Notes: generated from the letters alone by a model not told the origin. 34,547 nt of DNA from JAZNQN01 sp045656005 (GCA_045656005.1 JAZOQG010000071.1:1-34547); one strand, 5' to 3'; numbered from the stretch's first letter, positions 8,253-16,876 are shown. Numbers and translations are program-made.

Positions 8253-10449
8253 GTGTCACCCTGTCACGAAGTTCTGCCTGTTTTGCACTGTTCCAACTAT
8301 TAACGCTTCCTACAAGGTAGCCTGTAATTCTCTGAATTACATCAACGTTTTCGCTTCCGCAAACGGGGCATTTCTCAAAGTCGGCATCTGCGTTTTCAAA
8401 TCCGCAGTCGAGACAACGGTTTCTTGTGTGGTTTACAGAACCGTAACCAATATTATATTTATCCATAAGGTCAACTGTCTGCATAATGCAATCTGGGTTA
8501 TGGGTTGCATCGCCGTCAAGCTCAACATAGAAGATGTGACCTGCGTTTTCAAGGTCGTGATAAGGACCTTCAATTTTAGCCTTGTGTTCAACGGAGCATT
8601 TGTACCAAACGGGAACGTGCGAGCTGTTTGTGTAGTATTCTTTATCTGTAATATTTTCAATTTCACCAAACATTTCGCGGTCGCGTTTTGTAAATTTACC
8701 GCTAAGACCTTCTGCAGGAGTTGCAAGGAGTGTGTAATTGAGGTTTTTCTCATCAGAAATGCGGTCAATTCTGTCGCGCATATGCTTTACAATTTTAAGA
8801 CCAAGCTCTTGAGCAATGTCGCTTTCGCCGTGATGCTTTCCGCAAAGTGCGATAAGTGTTTCGGCAAGACCGATAAATCCTATGGAAAGTGTGCCTGATT
8901 TCAAGATATCTTCAAGACGGTCGTTAGGACCTAAGTCCTCGCTTCCAAACCACATTCCGCTCATGAGCATCGGGAACTGCTTTTTAAGAGCGGTGCGCTG
9001 GAAGGAATAACGGTCGTAAAGCTGTTCTGCTATAACATCAATACATTTATCAAGTTTTTTGAAGAATGTGTTTATTTTCTCGTCATAGTTTTCTATGTGC
9101 ATGCATTCAAGTGCAAGGCGAACAATGTTAATTGTTGAGAAGGAGAGGTTACCTCTTCCAACAGAGCACTTTTCACCAAAGCGATTACCGTATACACGTG
9201 TACGGCAACCCATTGTTGCAACCTCGTGCATGTAGCGTTTGGGGTCATTTGCATCCCAAAGCTCGTCCTGATTATATGTTGCATCAAGATTTAAGAAGTT
9301 GGGGAAAAATCTTTTTGCGGTTACCTTACAAGCAAGCTTATAAAGGTCGTAGTTTCTGTCTTCGGGCAGGTAGCTTACACCTCTTTTCTTTTTCCATATC
9401 TGAATTGGGAAAATAGGTGTTTCACCGTTACCAACACCGCGGTATGTTGAATTTAAAAGCTCACGGATAATGCATCTGCCTTCCGCAGAGGTGTCTGTAC
9501 CATAGTTGATAGAAGAAAATACAACCTGATTTCCGCCTCTTGAATGAATAGTATTCATATTATGAATAAAGCTCTCCATTGCCTGATGAACGCGGTTTAC
9601 AGTCTGGTTTACTGCGTGCTGAACATATCTTTCCTCGCCTTTAAGTCCGTCGAGAGGTTTTTCGATATAGTCGTCAAATTCTCTGTCTTTTAAAGCACTC
9701 AAATCTTCGCCTGTAAGGCTTTCAAGTTTTTTAATCTCTTCCTGATATGTGTATTTAACATATGGTGCAAGATAAAAATCAATTGCAGGAATACTCTGAC
9801 CGCCGTGCATTTCATTTTGAACTGTTTCCATTGAAATACAAGCAATTATTGCCGCAGTTTCAATTCTCTTTGCAGGACGTGATGAACCATGACCTGCACG
9901 GAAACCATTCTCAAGTATCATATCAAGCGGATGCTGAAGACATGTAAGAGATTTTGTGGGGTAATAGTCCGCATCGTGAATATGGATGTAGTTACTCTTT
10001 ACATAATCTCTTGTCTGCTGGGAAACGAGCATGTCCATTACGAATGGTTTTGAAGTTTCGCTCGCAAATTTCATCATCATACCCGCAGGTGTTTCCGCGT
10101 TCATGTTTGCGTTTTCTTTTGTGATGTCGTTAGCTATTGTGTTTACAATACCCATGTACATCTCATAAGTTTTTCTTCCTCTTGCAATATTTCTTTTTTC
10201 GCGGTACAAGATATAGTCCTTTGCTACATTCTTATACTGGGATTTCATAAGTTCGCTTTCAACAAGGTTCTGAACTTCTTCAATGTCTATTACATCTACA
10301 TCAAGTTCCTCAATCTTGCTGGCAATTGCGTTTGCGCATTTTATGTCGTTAACAAAGCTGTGATTCATGGCTTTGAGAATAGCACCGGTAATTTTTTCTT
10401 TGTCAAAATTCTCAATTCTTCCGTCTCTTTTTCTGATATTGTTTATCAT
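8239..10449 (-). CDS. nrdD: Anaerobic ribonucleoside-triphosphate reductase (class III)
   Basis: 736 residues from MINNIRKRDGRIENFDKEKI. An in-frame ATG 108 bases upstream lacks a ribosome site and would cover the promoter and operator, whereas AAAGGAGAAGGG directly precedes 10449. The first ~90 residues are an ATP-cone, the allosteric activity site. The catalytic barrel follows. Near the end are the Cys4 zinc site (CLDCGF ... CPVCGS) and the glycyl-radical loop RITGYLVGSVNSWNSAK. It reduces ribonucleoside triphosphates to deoxy forms under anaerobic conditions and is activated by the adjacent NrdG. Confidence 0.95.
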   Translation of the reverse strand: MINNIRKRDGRIENFDKEKITGAILKAMNHSFVNDIKCANAIASKIEELDVDVIDIEEVQNLVESELMKSQYKNVAKDYILYREKRNIARGRKTYEMYMGIVNTIANDITKENANMNAETPAGMMMKFASETSKPFVMDMLVSQQTRDYVKSNYIHIHDADYYPTKSLTCLQHPLDMILENGFRAGHGSSRPAKRIETAAIIACISMETVQNEMHGGQSIPAIDFYLAPYVKYTYQEEIKKLESLTGEDLSALKDREFDDYIEKPLDGLKGEERYVQHAVNQTVNRVHQAMESFIHNMNTIHSRGGNQVVFSSINYGTDTSAEGRCIIRELLNSTYRGVGNGETPIFPIQIWKKKRGVSYLPEDRNYDLYKLACKVTAKRFFPNFLNLDATYNQDELWDANDPKRYMHEVATMGCRTRVYGNRFGEKCSVGRGNLSFSTINIVRLALECMHIENYDEKINTFFKKLDKCIDVIAEQLYDRYSFQRTALKKQFPMLMSGMWFGSEDLGPNDRLEDILKSGTLSIGFIGLAETLIALCGKHHGESDIAQELGLKIVKHMRDRIDRISDEKNLNYTLLATPAEGLSGKFTKRDREMFGEIENITDKEYYTNSSHVPVWYKCSVEHKAKIEGPYHDLENAGHIFYVELDGDATHNPDCIMQTVDLMDKYNIGYGSVNHTRNRCLDCGFENADADFEKCPVCGSENVDVIQRITGYLVGSVNSWNSAKQAELRDRVTHDAN

Positions 10450-10472
10450 TTTCCCTTCTCCTTTCAATTTTT

Positions 10473-10514
10473 TATGTATATTGTGCACTTGTGCTTGTTG
10501 CACAAGATATTGTG
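10473..10514 (-). promoter_or_regulatory. Candidate NrdR operator boxes upstream of nrdD
   Basis: Just downstream of the nrdD promoter, the minus strand carries CACAATATCTTGTG (10501-10514), a palindrome with CACAA/TTGTG arms. A second, weaker CACAATATACATA follows (10473-10485). Paired boxes of this type are the binding sites of NrdR, the dATP/ATP-sensing repressor of ribonucleotide reductase genes. The core repeats are 29 bases apart, slightly less than the ~31 bases I remember as typical. The nrdR gene itself is not in the window. Confidence 0.45.
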
Positions 10515-10528
10515 TCTGTGCAAAAAAG

Positions 10529-10557
10529 ATTTTACCATATATAGTTGGCGATGTCAA
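10529..10557 (-). promoter_or_regulatory. Sigma-A promoter of nrdDG
   Basis: On the minus strand a consensus TTGACA (10552-10557) and TAAAAT (10529-10534) are separated by exactly 17 bases, about 80 bases before the nrdD start. The candidate NrdR boxes lie just downstream, in the initial transcribed region, a position suited to repression. Confidence 0.75.
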
Positions 10558-10614
10558 TATGTTTTTAACAAATATTTGAAAAAAATTTCCCTTTTTTCAA
10601 TATAAAATGAGCTA

Positions 10615-10643
10615 TTGACAAATTTCGCTTTTTGTGTTACAAT
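10615..10643 (+). promoter_or_regulatory. Sigma-A promoter of the T-box operon
   Basis: TTGACA (10615-10620) and TACAAT (10638-10643) with a 17-base spacer, ending about 10 bases before the first stem of the T-box leader. This is a near-consensus promoter, so control is expected at the leader and not at initiation. Confidence 0.8.
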
Positions 10644-10650
10644 ATTTTAA

Positions 10651-10933
10651 AAGCTGTGAAGAAAGAGAGTAAGCCTTTTAGAAAGAGGAGAGATACGGCG
10701 GTTGGTGCGAGCCGGACTTTCGAGATTGCCTGAATACACTTTTGGAGCTGCAGAGGAGAAATTTAAGTAGACTCTGTCGGGTGCGCCCGTGAAAGCGCAG
10801 AGTAGCATGGAAGTATGGTTTTTAATGTAACTGCTTTTTACTCAACGAGGCAGACTGCCGTGAGGGGTCTGTAAACTGAGGTGGTAACGCGGATTGTTTG
10901 TCCGCCCTCTGGTATTTTCAGGGGGCGGTTTTT
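10651..10933 (+). ncRNA. T-box riboswitch (tRNA-sensing transcription attenuator)
   Basis: The leader has the T-box parts in order. A 5' stem I strand contains AGAGAGTAA. The distal region has GGTGCGAGCC, and the returning strand has TGAATACAC and TGGAGCTGC. A specifier region GAAATTTAAGTAG lies at 10758-10770. The T-box sequence AGGTGGTAACGCG is at 10879-10891. A terminator hairpin CCGCCCTCTG/CAGGGGGCGG (10902-10928) with a T-run follows. The helix CCTTT/AGAGG (10674-10678 with 10752-10756) closes the specifier loop. The bulge UGGU calls for a tRNA with discriminator base A. Specifier candidates by register are AUU (Ile), UUU (Phe) or UUA (Leu); I cannot decide by eye. Uncharged tRNA would favour read-through into the transporter gene. 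Confidence 0.93.
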
Positions 10934-10981
10934 TATTGCCGATTGCCTCTTGACAGAGATTAATATGGAAGGATGGTAGAA

Positions 10982-12517
10982 ATGGCAGTAAAAATTTTAA
11001 TGTTAGTTGTATTTTTTGGTATCATGGTAGGTGTAGGCTTTTATTGCAGAAAGCATTCTACAGATGTGTCGGGATTTGTACTTGGCGGAAGAAGTGTAGG
11101 CCCATGGCTTACGGCATTTGCTTACGGAACAAGTTACTTTTCGGCAGTTATCTTTGTGGGTTATGCAGGACAATTCGGATGGAAATTCGGTGTTGCATCA
11201 ACATGGATTGGTCTTGGAAATGCATTTATAGGTTCGCTGTTGGCATGGGTTATTCTGGGAAGAAGAACACGACTTCAAACTCAGCATCTTGAAACTGCAA
11301 CAATGCCGGAATATTTTGGAAAAAGATATAAGAGTAATGCACTTAAAATAGTTGCATCATTAATTGTTTTTATATTCCTTATTCCCTATACAGCTTCGCT
11401 TTACAACGGACTTTCACGTCTTTTTGAAATGGCTTTTCCGGGCGTTTCGTACAATGTTTGTGTTATAGCCATGGCGGTGCTTACAGGAATTTACGTTATT
11501 GCAGGGGGATATATGGCAACTGCGATTAACGATTTTATTCAGGGTCTTATTATGATTGGCGGAATAGTTGCAGTTATCTGGGCAGTTTTGTCAGGACATG
11601 GCGGATTTATGGGGGCTTTGGAAGAGCTTTCAAAAGTGCCTCACGAAAGTATGCAGGGAGCTTATGCATCATTTTTCGGTCCTGACCCCTTGAATCTTTT
11701 CTGCGTTGTTATTTTGACATCTCTTGGTACTTGGGGACTTCCTCAGATGGTACAGAAGTTTTATGCTATAAAAAGTGAGAAAAACATTGCAAAAGGCACA
11801 ATAATTTCAACAGTATTTGCAGTAATCGTTGCAGGCGGATGCTATTTCCTCGGTGGATTTGGAAGAATTTCAGGTGTTTTAGTTGAAGGAGGTATGCCTG
11901 TTGGCGGATTTGACGCAGTAATTCCTGCAATGCTCTCAGGTCTTCCTGATGTGCTTATAGGAATTGTTATAGTTTTAGTGCTTTCTGCATCAATGTCAAC
12001 ACTTTCATCGCTTGTGCTCACATCAAGCTCAACTTTAACACTTGACATGATAAAAGACAATATTGTAAAAAATATGTCTGGCAAAAAGCAGGTTTTGGTA
12101 ATCAGAGTGTTCGTTGTTATATTTATAGCGATTTCAGCATTTATTGCAATCAACAAAGACAAGCTCGGTTACATAGCAGACATGATGGGAATTTCTTGGG
12201 GTGCACTTGCAGGTGCATTTTTAGCACCGTTTCTCTACGGGCTTTACAGTAAAAAGATTACAAAGCCTGCAGTTTGGGTAAGTTTTATCGGCGGTTCTCT
12301 GATAATGATACTCAATATGCTTTTCCGCTCTGCGTTCCCTCCGTTTTTGCAGTCTCCGATTAACTGCGGAGCATTCGCAATGATTTTTGGCCTCCTGGCA
12401 GTACCGATTGTAAGTCTTGTAACGAAAAAGCCAAATGCAAAAGAAATTGATGCAATGTTTAGTTGCTATGAAGAAGAAGTTACAATAAAAGTTAAAAATG
12501 CACTTGACAATAAATAA
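10982..12517 (+). CDS. Sodium:solute symporter family transporter
   Basis: 511 residues from the ATG at 10982, which sits 9 bases after GGAAGG. An in-frame ATG at 10973 overlaps that ribosome site. The protein has about 13-14 hydrophobic segments and the SSS-family hallmarks: SGFVLGGRSVGPWLTAFAYG near the start, GGYMATAINDFIQGLIMIGG in the middle and VLVLSASMSTLSSLVLTSSS later (the sodium-site helix). SSS proteins import organic solutes such as proline, pantothenate, sugars or short carboxylates with Na+. It follows the T-box directly and is 21 bases ahead of an acyl-CoA ligase, so its substrate is probably a carboxylic acid or amino acid connected with Ile, Leu or Phe. That is inference. Confidence 0.9.
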   Translation: MAVKILMLVVFFGIMVGVGFYCRKHSTDVSGFVLGGRSVGPWLTAFAYGTSYFSAVIFVGYAGQFGWKFGVASTWIGLGNAFIGSLLAWVILGRRTRLQTQHLETATMPEYFGKRYKSNALKIVASLIVFIFLIPYTASLYNGLSRLFEMAFPGVSYNVCVIAMAVLTGIYVIAGGYMATAINDFIQGLIMIGGIVAVIWAVLSGHGGFMGALEELSKVPHESMQGAYASFFGPDPLNLFCVVILTSLGTWGLPQMVQKFYAIKSEKNIAKGTIISTVFAVIVAGGCYFLGGFGRISGVLVEGGMPVGGFDAVIPAMLSGLPDVLIGIVIVLVLSASMSTLSSLVLTSSSTLTLDMIKDNIVKNMSGKKQVLVIRVFVVIFIAISAFIAINKDKLGYIADMMGISWGALAGAFLAPFLYGLYSKKITKPAVWVSFIGGSLIMILNMLFRSAFPPFLQSPINCGAFAMIFGLLAVPIVSLVTKKPNAKEIDAMFSCYEEEVTIKVKNALDNK

Positions 12518-12538
12518 ATTAAGAAAGGGGCATCAGTA

Positions 12539-14173
12539 ATGCCTATTACAGATTTTCTTGAAAAAAATGCAAGGCTATATCCCTCAGAGGTAAGCCTTGT
12601 GGAGGTAAATCCCGAAAACCAGCCCTCGGGTGATGTTTCATGGAGAGAATATAACCTTATTGAGGCATCGGGAAATGGGAGATATCGCCGTGAGCTTACA
12701 TGGAAGGAGTTTGATACTTCTGCAAACCGCTTTGCAAATCTCCTTCTCACAAGGGGAGTTAAAAAGGGTGATAAGGTTGCGATTTTAATGATGAACTGCA
12801 TCGATTGGCTTCCTATTTATTTTGGTATCTTAAAATCCGGTGCTATTGCAGTTCCGATGAATTTCCGATTCTCGGCAGATGAAATCGAGTATTGCGCCGA
12901 CCTTGCAGATATTTCTGTTTTAGTATTCGGTCCCGAATTTACTGAAAGAATTGAAAATGTTTTGCCTCGTCTTCGAATAAAACATTATTTCTTTGTAGGT
13001 GACAATACACCTTCATTTGCGGACAATTATGAAAAAATGATTACATATTGTTCCTCAACTGCGCCAGCAATTGAGATAAGCGATGAGGACGATGGCGCAA
13101 TTTACTTCTCGTCAGGTACAACGGGTTTTCCAAAGGCGATACTTCACCGCCACCGTGCCCTTGTAGCTTCCTGTATAGTGGAACAAAAGCACCACTCTCA
13201 AAAGAGAGACGATGTATTTTTGTGTATTCCGCCTCTTTATCATACAGGTGCTAAAATGCATTGGTTCGGCTCGCTTATATCAGGTTCTAAGGCAGTAATA
13301 CTTCGCGGAATAAAGCCTGAATGGATAATAGAAACAGTTTCCGCAGAAAAAGCAACAATTGTGTGGCTTTTGGTGCCGTGGGCACAGGATATTTTAGATG
13401 CGATAGAGAGGGGAGATATAAAACTTTCCGATTATCGTCTTTCCCAGTGGAGACTTATGCACATCGGTGCACAGCCTGTTCCGCCATCACTTATCAAGAG
13501 ATGGAAAGAAGTTTTCCCGAATCACGAATATGACACAAACTACGGACTTAGTGAATCAATAGGACCTGGTGCTGTGCACCTTGGTGTCGAAAACATTCAC
13601 AAAGTTGGTGCTATCGGTGTTCCGGGGTATAGCTGGGAAGTAAAAATTGTTGACGGCGAAGGAAATCAGGTTCCCGAAGGTGAAGTTGGAGAGCTTTGTC
13701 TTAAGGGTGACGGGGTTATGAAGTGTTACTACAAAAACCCCGGTGCAACAAGAGAAATTTTAACACCCGACGGCTGGCTTTACACAGGTGATGTTGCAAA
13801 GCAGGACGAAGACGGATTTATCTATCTTGTTGACCGCAAAAAAGATGTTATCATTACGGGAGGTGAAAACATTTACCCCGTGCAGATTGAAGATTTTCTC
13901 CGTGCAAACGAGAAGATAAGTGATGTCGGAGTTATAGGTCTTCCTGATGAAAGACTTGGTGAGATTACAGCGGCAATTATTCAGCTTAAAGATGGCGTAA
14001 GTGCAACAGAAGAAGAAATAAGGGAATACTGCAACGCACTTCCAAGATACAAACGTCCGAAACAAATAGTATTTGCTGAAATCCCAAGAAATGCAACAGG
14101 AAAAATTCAGAAAAACGCACTTCGTGAAAGATATGGAGCATCACGACTTGTAGAAGCGACAACAACAAAATAA
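12539..14173 (+). CDS. Acyl-CoA ligase (AMP-forming, ANL superfamily)
   Basis: 544 residues; AAGGGG stands before the ATG. All ANL core motifs are visible: the phosphate-binding loop FSSGTTGFPKA (~residues 190-200), the YGLSE motif, DGWLYTGDVA, the hinge region VDRKKDVIITGGENIYP, and the catalytic lysine in PRNATGKIQK near the C-terminus. The enzyme makes an acyl-adenylate from a carboxylic acid and ATP, then the CoA thioester. The acid is not predictable from these motifs. Its place behind a symporter under one T-box suggests import followed by CoA activation of the same acid. Methyl-branched or aryl acids that can be carboxylated to Ile, Leu or Phe are the attractive candidates. Confidence 0.9.
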   Translation: MPITDFLEKNARLYPSEVSLVEVNPENQPSGDVSWREYNLIEASGNGRYRRELTWKEFDTSANRFANLLLTRGVKKGDKVAILMMNCIDWLPIYFGILKSGAIAVPMNFRFSADEIEYCADLADISVLVFGPEFTERIENVLPRLRIKHYFFVGDNTPSFADNYEKMITYCSSTAPAIEISDEDDGAIYFSSGTTGFPKAILHRHRALVASCIVEQKHHSQKRDDVFLCIPPLYHTGAKMHWFGSLISGSKAVILRGIKPEWIIETVSAEKATIVWLLVPWAQDILDAIERGDIKLSDYRLSQWRLMHIGAQPVPPSLIKRWKEVFPNHEYDTNYGLSESIGPGAVHLGVENIHKVGAIGVPGYSWEVKIVDGEGNQVPEGEVGELCLKGDGVMKCYYKNPGATREILTPDGWLYTGDVAKQDEDGFIYLVDRKKDVIITGGENIYPVQIEDFLRANEKISDVGVIGLPDERLGEITAAIIQLKDGVSATEEEIREYCNALPRYKRPKQIVFAEIPRNATGKIQKNALRERYGASRLVEATTTK

Positions 14174-14197
14174 AAATTTATTAAAAGGAGTATTATC

Positions 14198-15382
14198 ATG
14201 AAAAGAATATTATCATTTTTTCTCGCGTTATCACTTTTGGTTATCATGATGCCAACTGTGATGGCATCATCCCTTGAGGTAAGGGCTGACATGGCTCTTT
14301 CATACGGTGGAGGCAGATATATAGACCAAAGCGAAACTTTGGCAGCTTACTGTCAAAGAACAGGACTTAATAATTTTTCTTACGGATATATAGTTACATA
14401 CACAGGTGGTTTTGGCGGCGGCGGTGCTGATGCTTCGCTCCCGGTTGAAAACGCATCAGGCTATGCAAAACTTTCATTTGATGCAAGAATAATTTCAAAC
14501 GATTTTTGCACCCCTGCCAACCTTTTTGATGTGATGTATCCAGAAGATGCACCAAATGATACAGACCTTGTATATGCAGAAAATACCACTGCCGATGTAT
14601 CAGTTCAGCCTGCATGGGAAGATGAGTTTTTGGACATTCAGTACCCTGCAGTAAATCTCACAGAAAACTGGCAACACTTTGAAATTGACCTTGCCCCATA
14701 TAATTTCAGCAGATTCAGAATTTATATAAACCCACTCGGTGCAGTGAGCGGACAAAACGAAGTGTGCTCTGCAATCGTTGCAAATGTAAAGCTTGAAGGT
14801 GCAGGCAGTACACCCGCGGTTGACAACTCAAAACCCAGTACATGGGCGGAAGAATATGTGTCAAAAGCAAATCAGATGCAAATTATCAATAAATCTGATA
14901 AACAATACCACAGCAACATTACAAGACAGGAGTTTGCATACATTATAACAGACAGTGTTTATGCATGCCTTACTGCAATGAACATTACACCTCCCGAGTT
15001 TTCTTCAAACGACGTTTTTGATGATGTTCCCGCGGATGACTACCTTTACACGGCTTATGAAATGGGTATCATCAAAGGTGTAAGCGATACTATGTTTGCA
15101 CCACTTCAGTTTATTACAAGACAGGAGATTGCAGTTATGATGCACAGGGCAATAACCTATGTGGACAAACTTGCAAGAACAGAGCATTTGCCGCGCGTAG
15201 GCAATCTTATAGGCTTTTCTGATATCAGCGACATTTCAAACTGGGCTATGCTTTCTGTTGGAATTTTGTCAGCAGCAGGCATTATGAAGGGAACGTCGGA
15301 TACAACTATTTCTCCTCATGATAATACAACCGTTGAACAGGCGATTATACTTGCCGTAAGAGCAGTCCAGCTTTTCAAATAG
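14198..15382 (+). CDS. Exported SLH-domain protein
   Basis: 394 residues. A clear signal peptide (MKRILSFFLALSLLVIMMPT, cut near MASS) leads into a ~180-residue beta-rich domain with GGFGGGGADASLPVEN. It resembles a jelly-roll or carbohydrate-binding fold, but I cannot name the family. The C-terminal ~190 residues contain three S-layer homology repeats with TRQEFAYIITD, FDDVPADDYLYTAYEMGIIK and TRQEIAVMMHRA, which typically anchor proteins to cell-wall polymers. AAGGAG precedes the start. The gene lies 24 bases after the acyl-CoA ligase and may be read through from the T-box promoter, though a functional connection is unclear. Confidence 0.85.
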   Translation: MKRILSFFLALSLLVIMMPTVMASSLEVRADMALSYGGGRYIDQSETLAAYCQRTGLNNFSYGYIVTYTGGFGGGGADASLPVENASGYAKLSFDARIISNDFCTPANLFDVMYPEDAPNDTDLVYAENTTADVSVQPAWEDEFLDIQYPAVNLTENWQHFEIDLAPYNFSRFRIYINPLGAVSGQNEVCSAIVANVKLEGAGSTPAVDNSKPSTWAEEYVSKANQMQIINKSDKQYHSNITRQEFAYIITDSVYACLTAMNITPPEFSSNDVFDDVPADDYLYTAYEMGIIKGVSDTMFAPLQFITRQEIAVMMHRAITYVDKLARTEHLPRVGNLIGFSDISDISNWAMLSVGILSAAGIMKGTSDTTISPHDNTTVEQAIILAVRAVQLFK

Positions 15383-15390
15383 TAAAATTT

Positions 15391-15420
15391 TACGGAGTGC
15401 AATTCATTTTGCACTCCGTA
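15391..15420 (+). terminator. Hairpin after the SLH gene, weak terminator
   Basis: A 12-bp perfect stem TACGGAGTGCAA (15391-15402) with TTGCACTCCGTA (15409-15420) begins 8 bases after the SLH-gene stop. The following bases, CATTATAATT, are not a proper T-run, so it may only partly terminate or may stabilise the mRNA end. Confidence 0.55.
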
Positions 15421-15449
15421 CATTATAATTATGAAAAAAGGATAAAGAA

Positions 15450-16673
15450 ATGAACAACAATCAAAAAGTAACCCTTGGATGCTATTTTTCAAGCCTTTCC
15501 ATGTCAGTTTCGGCAAATCTGCCGCCTATTTTATTTTTGACGTTTCGTTCCCTTTATGAAATTTCATATTCGCTTTTGGGATTTTTAATAGCAGTGAATT
15601 TTGTTACACAACTTGCGGTAGACCTTATTTTTTCGTTTTTTTCACACAAATTTGATATACCAAAAGTTGTAAAGGCAATGCCTGTAATTACTGTGGCGGG
15701 ACTTTTAATTTATGCCATGGTACCATTTGCGTTTTGTGGGTGCGAATATATAGGTCTTTTATTGGGAACGGTGGTTTTTTCTGCATCAAGCGGACTTGCA
15801 GAAGTTTTGATAAGTCCAACTATTGCACAAATCCCAACGAAAAATCCTGATAAGCAAATGAGCGCACTTCACTCGGTTTATGCATGGGGAGTTGTATTTG
15901 TTGTAATTTTCAGTACATTATATTTACGTTTTTTTGGTTCTGAAAATTGGCAGTACCTCGTTTTGGTACTTTGTATTTTGCCTGCAATCTCTGCAATACT
16001 GTTGGCTTTTTCAAAAATTCCTCATATGAAAACACCAAAAAACACTTTTGGAGCTTTAAAGTTTTTAAAGCATGGAGGTGTGTGGATTTGTGTTCTGGCA
16101 ATATTTTTGGGTGGTGCGGCAGAGTGCAGTATGTCACAATGGTCTTCGCCTTATCTTGAAAAGGCTTTTGGTATTCCTAAAGTTTATGGTGATGTGTTTG
16201 GTGCCGCACTTTTTGCGCTTTTTCTGGGTCTTGGAAGAAGTCTTTACGCAAAATATGGTAAGAACTTACACAAAGTATTGGTATTAAGTGCAATAGGTGC
16301 AACCATATGTTATTTTGTTTCGGCAGTATCACCATGGCCTATAATTGGTCTTATAGCTTGTGCCATTACAGGCTTTTGTACAGCAATGCTCTGGCCGGGA
16401 AATCTTGTGCTTGCGACAGAGCGTTTTCCTGAAAGCGGAGTTTTAATGTATGCACTTATGGCATCAGGCGGAGATTTGGGAGCATCTGTGGCACCTCAGG
16501 CAATTGGAATTGTGACAGACAAAATTATTGCAAATCCGCATTTTGCTGAAAAATTTATAAGTATGGGAATTTCAGCAGAACAACTCGGAATGAAAGCAGG
16601 AATGCTTTCTGCCATGATTTTCCCGCTTATTGCAGTTTTTCTTTATATTTACATGTGGAAAAAAGCAAAATAA
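15450..16673 (+). CDS. Major facilitator superfamily transporter
   Basis: 407 residues with about 12 predicted membrane segments in two halves, each opening with a long hydrophobic helix. The central loop (KIPHMKTPKNTFGALKFLKH) separates the halves. The layout resembles sugar-type MFS permeases of the FucP/NarK-like groups, but no substrate-determining motif is recognisable. AAAGGAT precedes the ATG. It is separated from the SLH gene by a hairpin and ends just before another hairpin, so it may be monocistronic. Substrate unknown. Confidence 0.85.
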   Translation: MNNNQKVTLGCYFSSLSMSVSANLPPILFLTFRSLYEISYSLLGFLIAVNFVTQLAVDLIFSFFSHKFDIPKVVKAMPVITVAGLLIYAMVPFAFCGCEYIGLLLGTVVFSASSGLAEVLISPTIAQIPTKNPDKQMSALHSVYAWGVVFVVIFSTLYLRFFGSENWQYLVLVLCILPAISAILLAFSKIPHMKTPKNTFGALKFLKHGGVWICVLAIFLGGAAECSMSQWSSPYLEKAFGIPKVYGDVFGAALFALFLGLGRSLYAKYGKNLHKVLVLSAIGATICYFVSAVSPWPIIGLIACAITGFCTAMLWPGNLVLATERFPESGVLMYALMASGGDLGASVAPQAIGIVTDKIIANPHFAEKFISMGISAEQLGMKAGMLSAMIFPLIAVFLYIYMWKKAK

Positions 16674-16682
16674 TCAACGAAA

Positions 16683-16719
16683 CACCTCGCTGCATATAAT
16701 GTAGTGAGGTGATTTTTTT
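16683..16719 (+). promoter_or_regulatory. Hairpin that is both a terminator and a sequestered ribosome site
   Basis: A 13-bp stem with two G-U pairs (16683-16695 with 16699-16711) has a 3-base loop and is followed by seven Ts (16713-16719). It sits 9 bases after the MFS stop, so it looks like that gene's terminator. Its 3' arm is also GAGGTG (16706-16711), a strong Shine-Dalgarno spaced 6 bases from the TTG of the small cysteine-rich ORF. If both are real, folding would hide the ribosome site. Confidence 0.65.
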
Positions 16720-16876
16720 GAATTATAATAAATCAAATTGCTGCAGAAAAAAGTGCCAAAACAGATGCAGATGTTATCCACGCTGTCTTCTGGCATCACC
16801 TACAAAAAGTGTGTCTCCTGAGGTTTTAAAAATGAAAAATTATCTTTCGCTTCCATTCCCGGAAGACGATGTTTAA
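16718..16876 (+). CDS. Small cysteine-rich protein (52 residues), TTG start
   Basis: Not a known gene to me. The frame opens at TTG, 6 bases after GAGGTG, and runs 52 codons without a stop through AT-rich DNA. Residues 8-23 read CCRKKCQNRCRCYPRC: six Cys in sixteen positions, with Arg/Lys between. The rest is SPTKSVSPEVLKMKNYLSLP ending in an acidic PEDDV. The Cys cluster could bind a metal or form disulfides; there is no signal peptide. It precedes the promoter of the NlpC/P60 gene. It could be a chance ORF behind a terminator: the Cys cluster and the Shine-Dalgarno argue for a gene, the TTG start and the hairpin against. Confidence 0.5.
   Translation: MNYNKSNCCRKKCQNRCRCYPRCLLASPTKSVSPEVLKMKNYLSLPFPEDDV

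Noticed and set aside
8215..8898. Long plus-strand frame with many Cys codons, opposite nrdG/nrdD
   Set aside because: It is entirely antisense to the clear nrdD and nrdG genes, has no ribosome site, and its Cys/Val-rich composition is what the complement of their codons produces.
10950..10978. TTGACA just before the symporter gene, read as a second promoter
   Set aside because: The hexamer 17 bases downstream is ATGGTA and overlaps the start-codon region, leaving no room for a ribosome site; the T-box leader promoter explains transcription.
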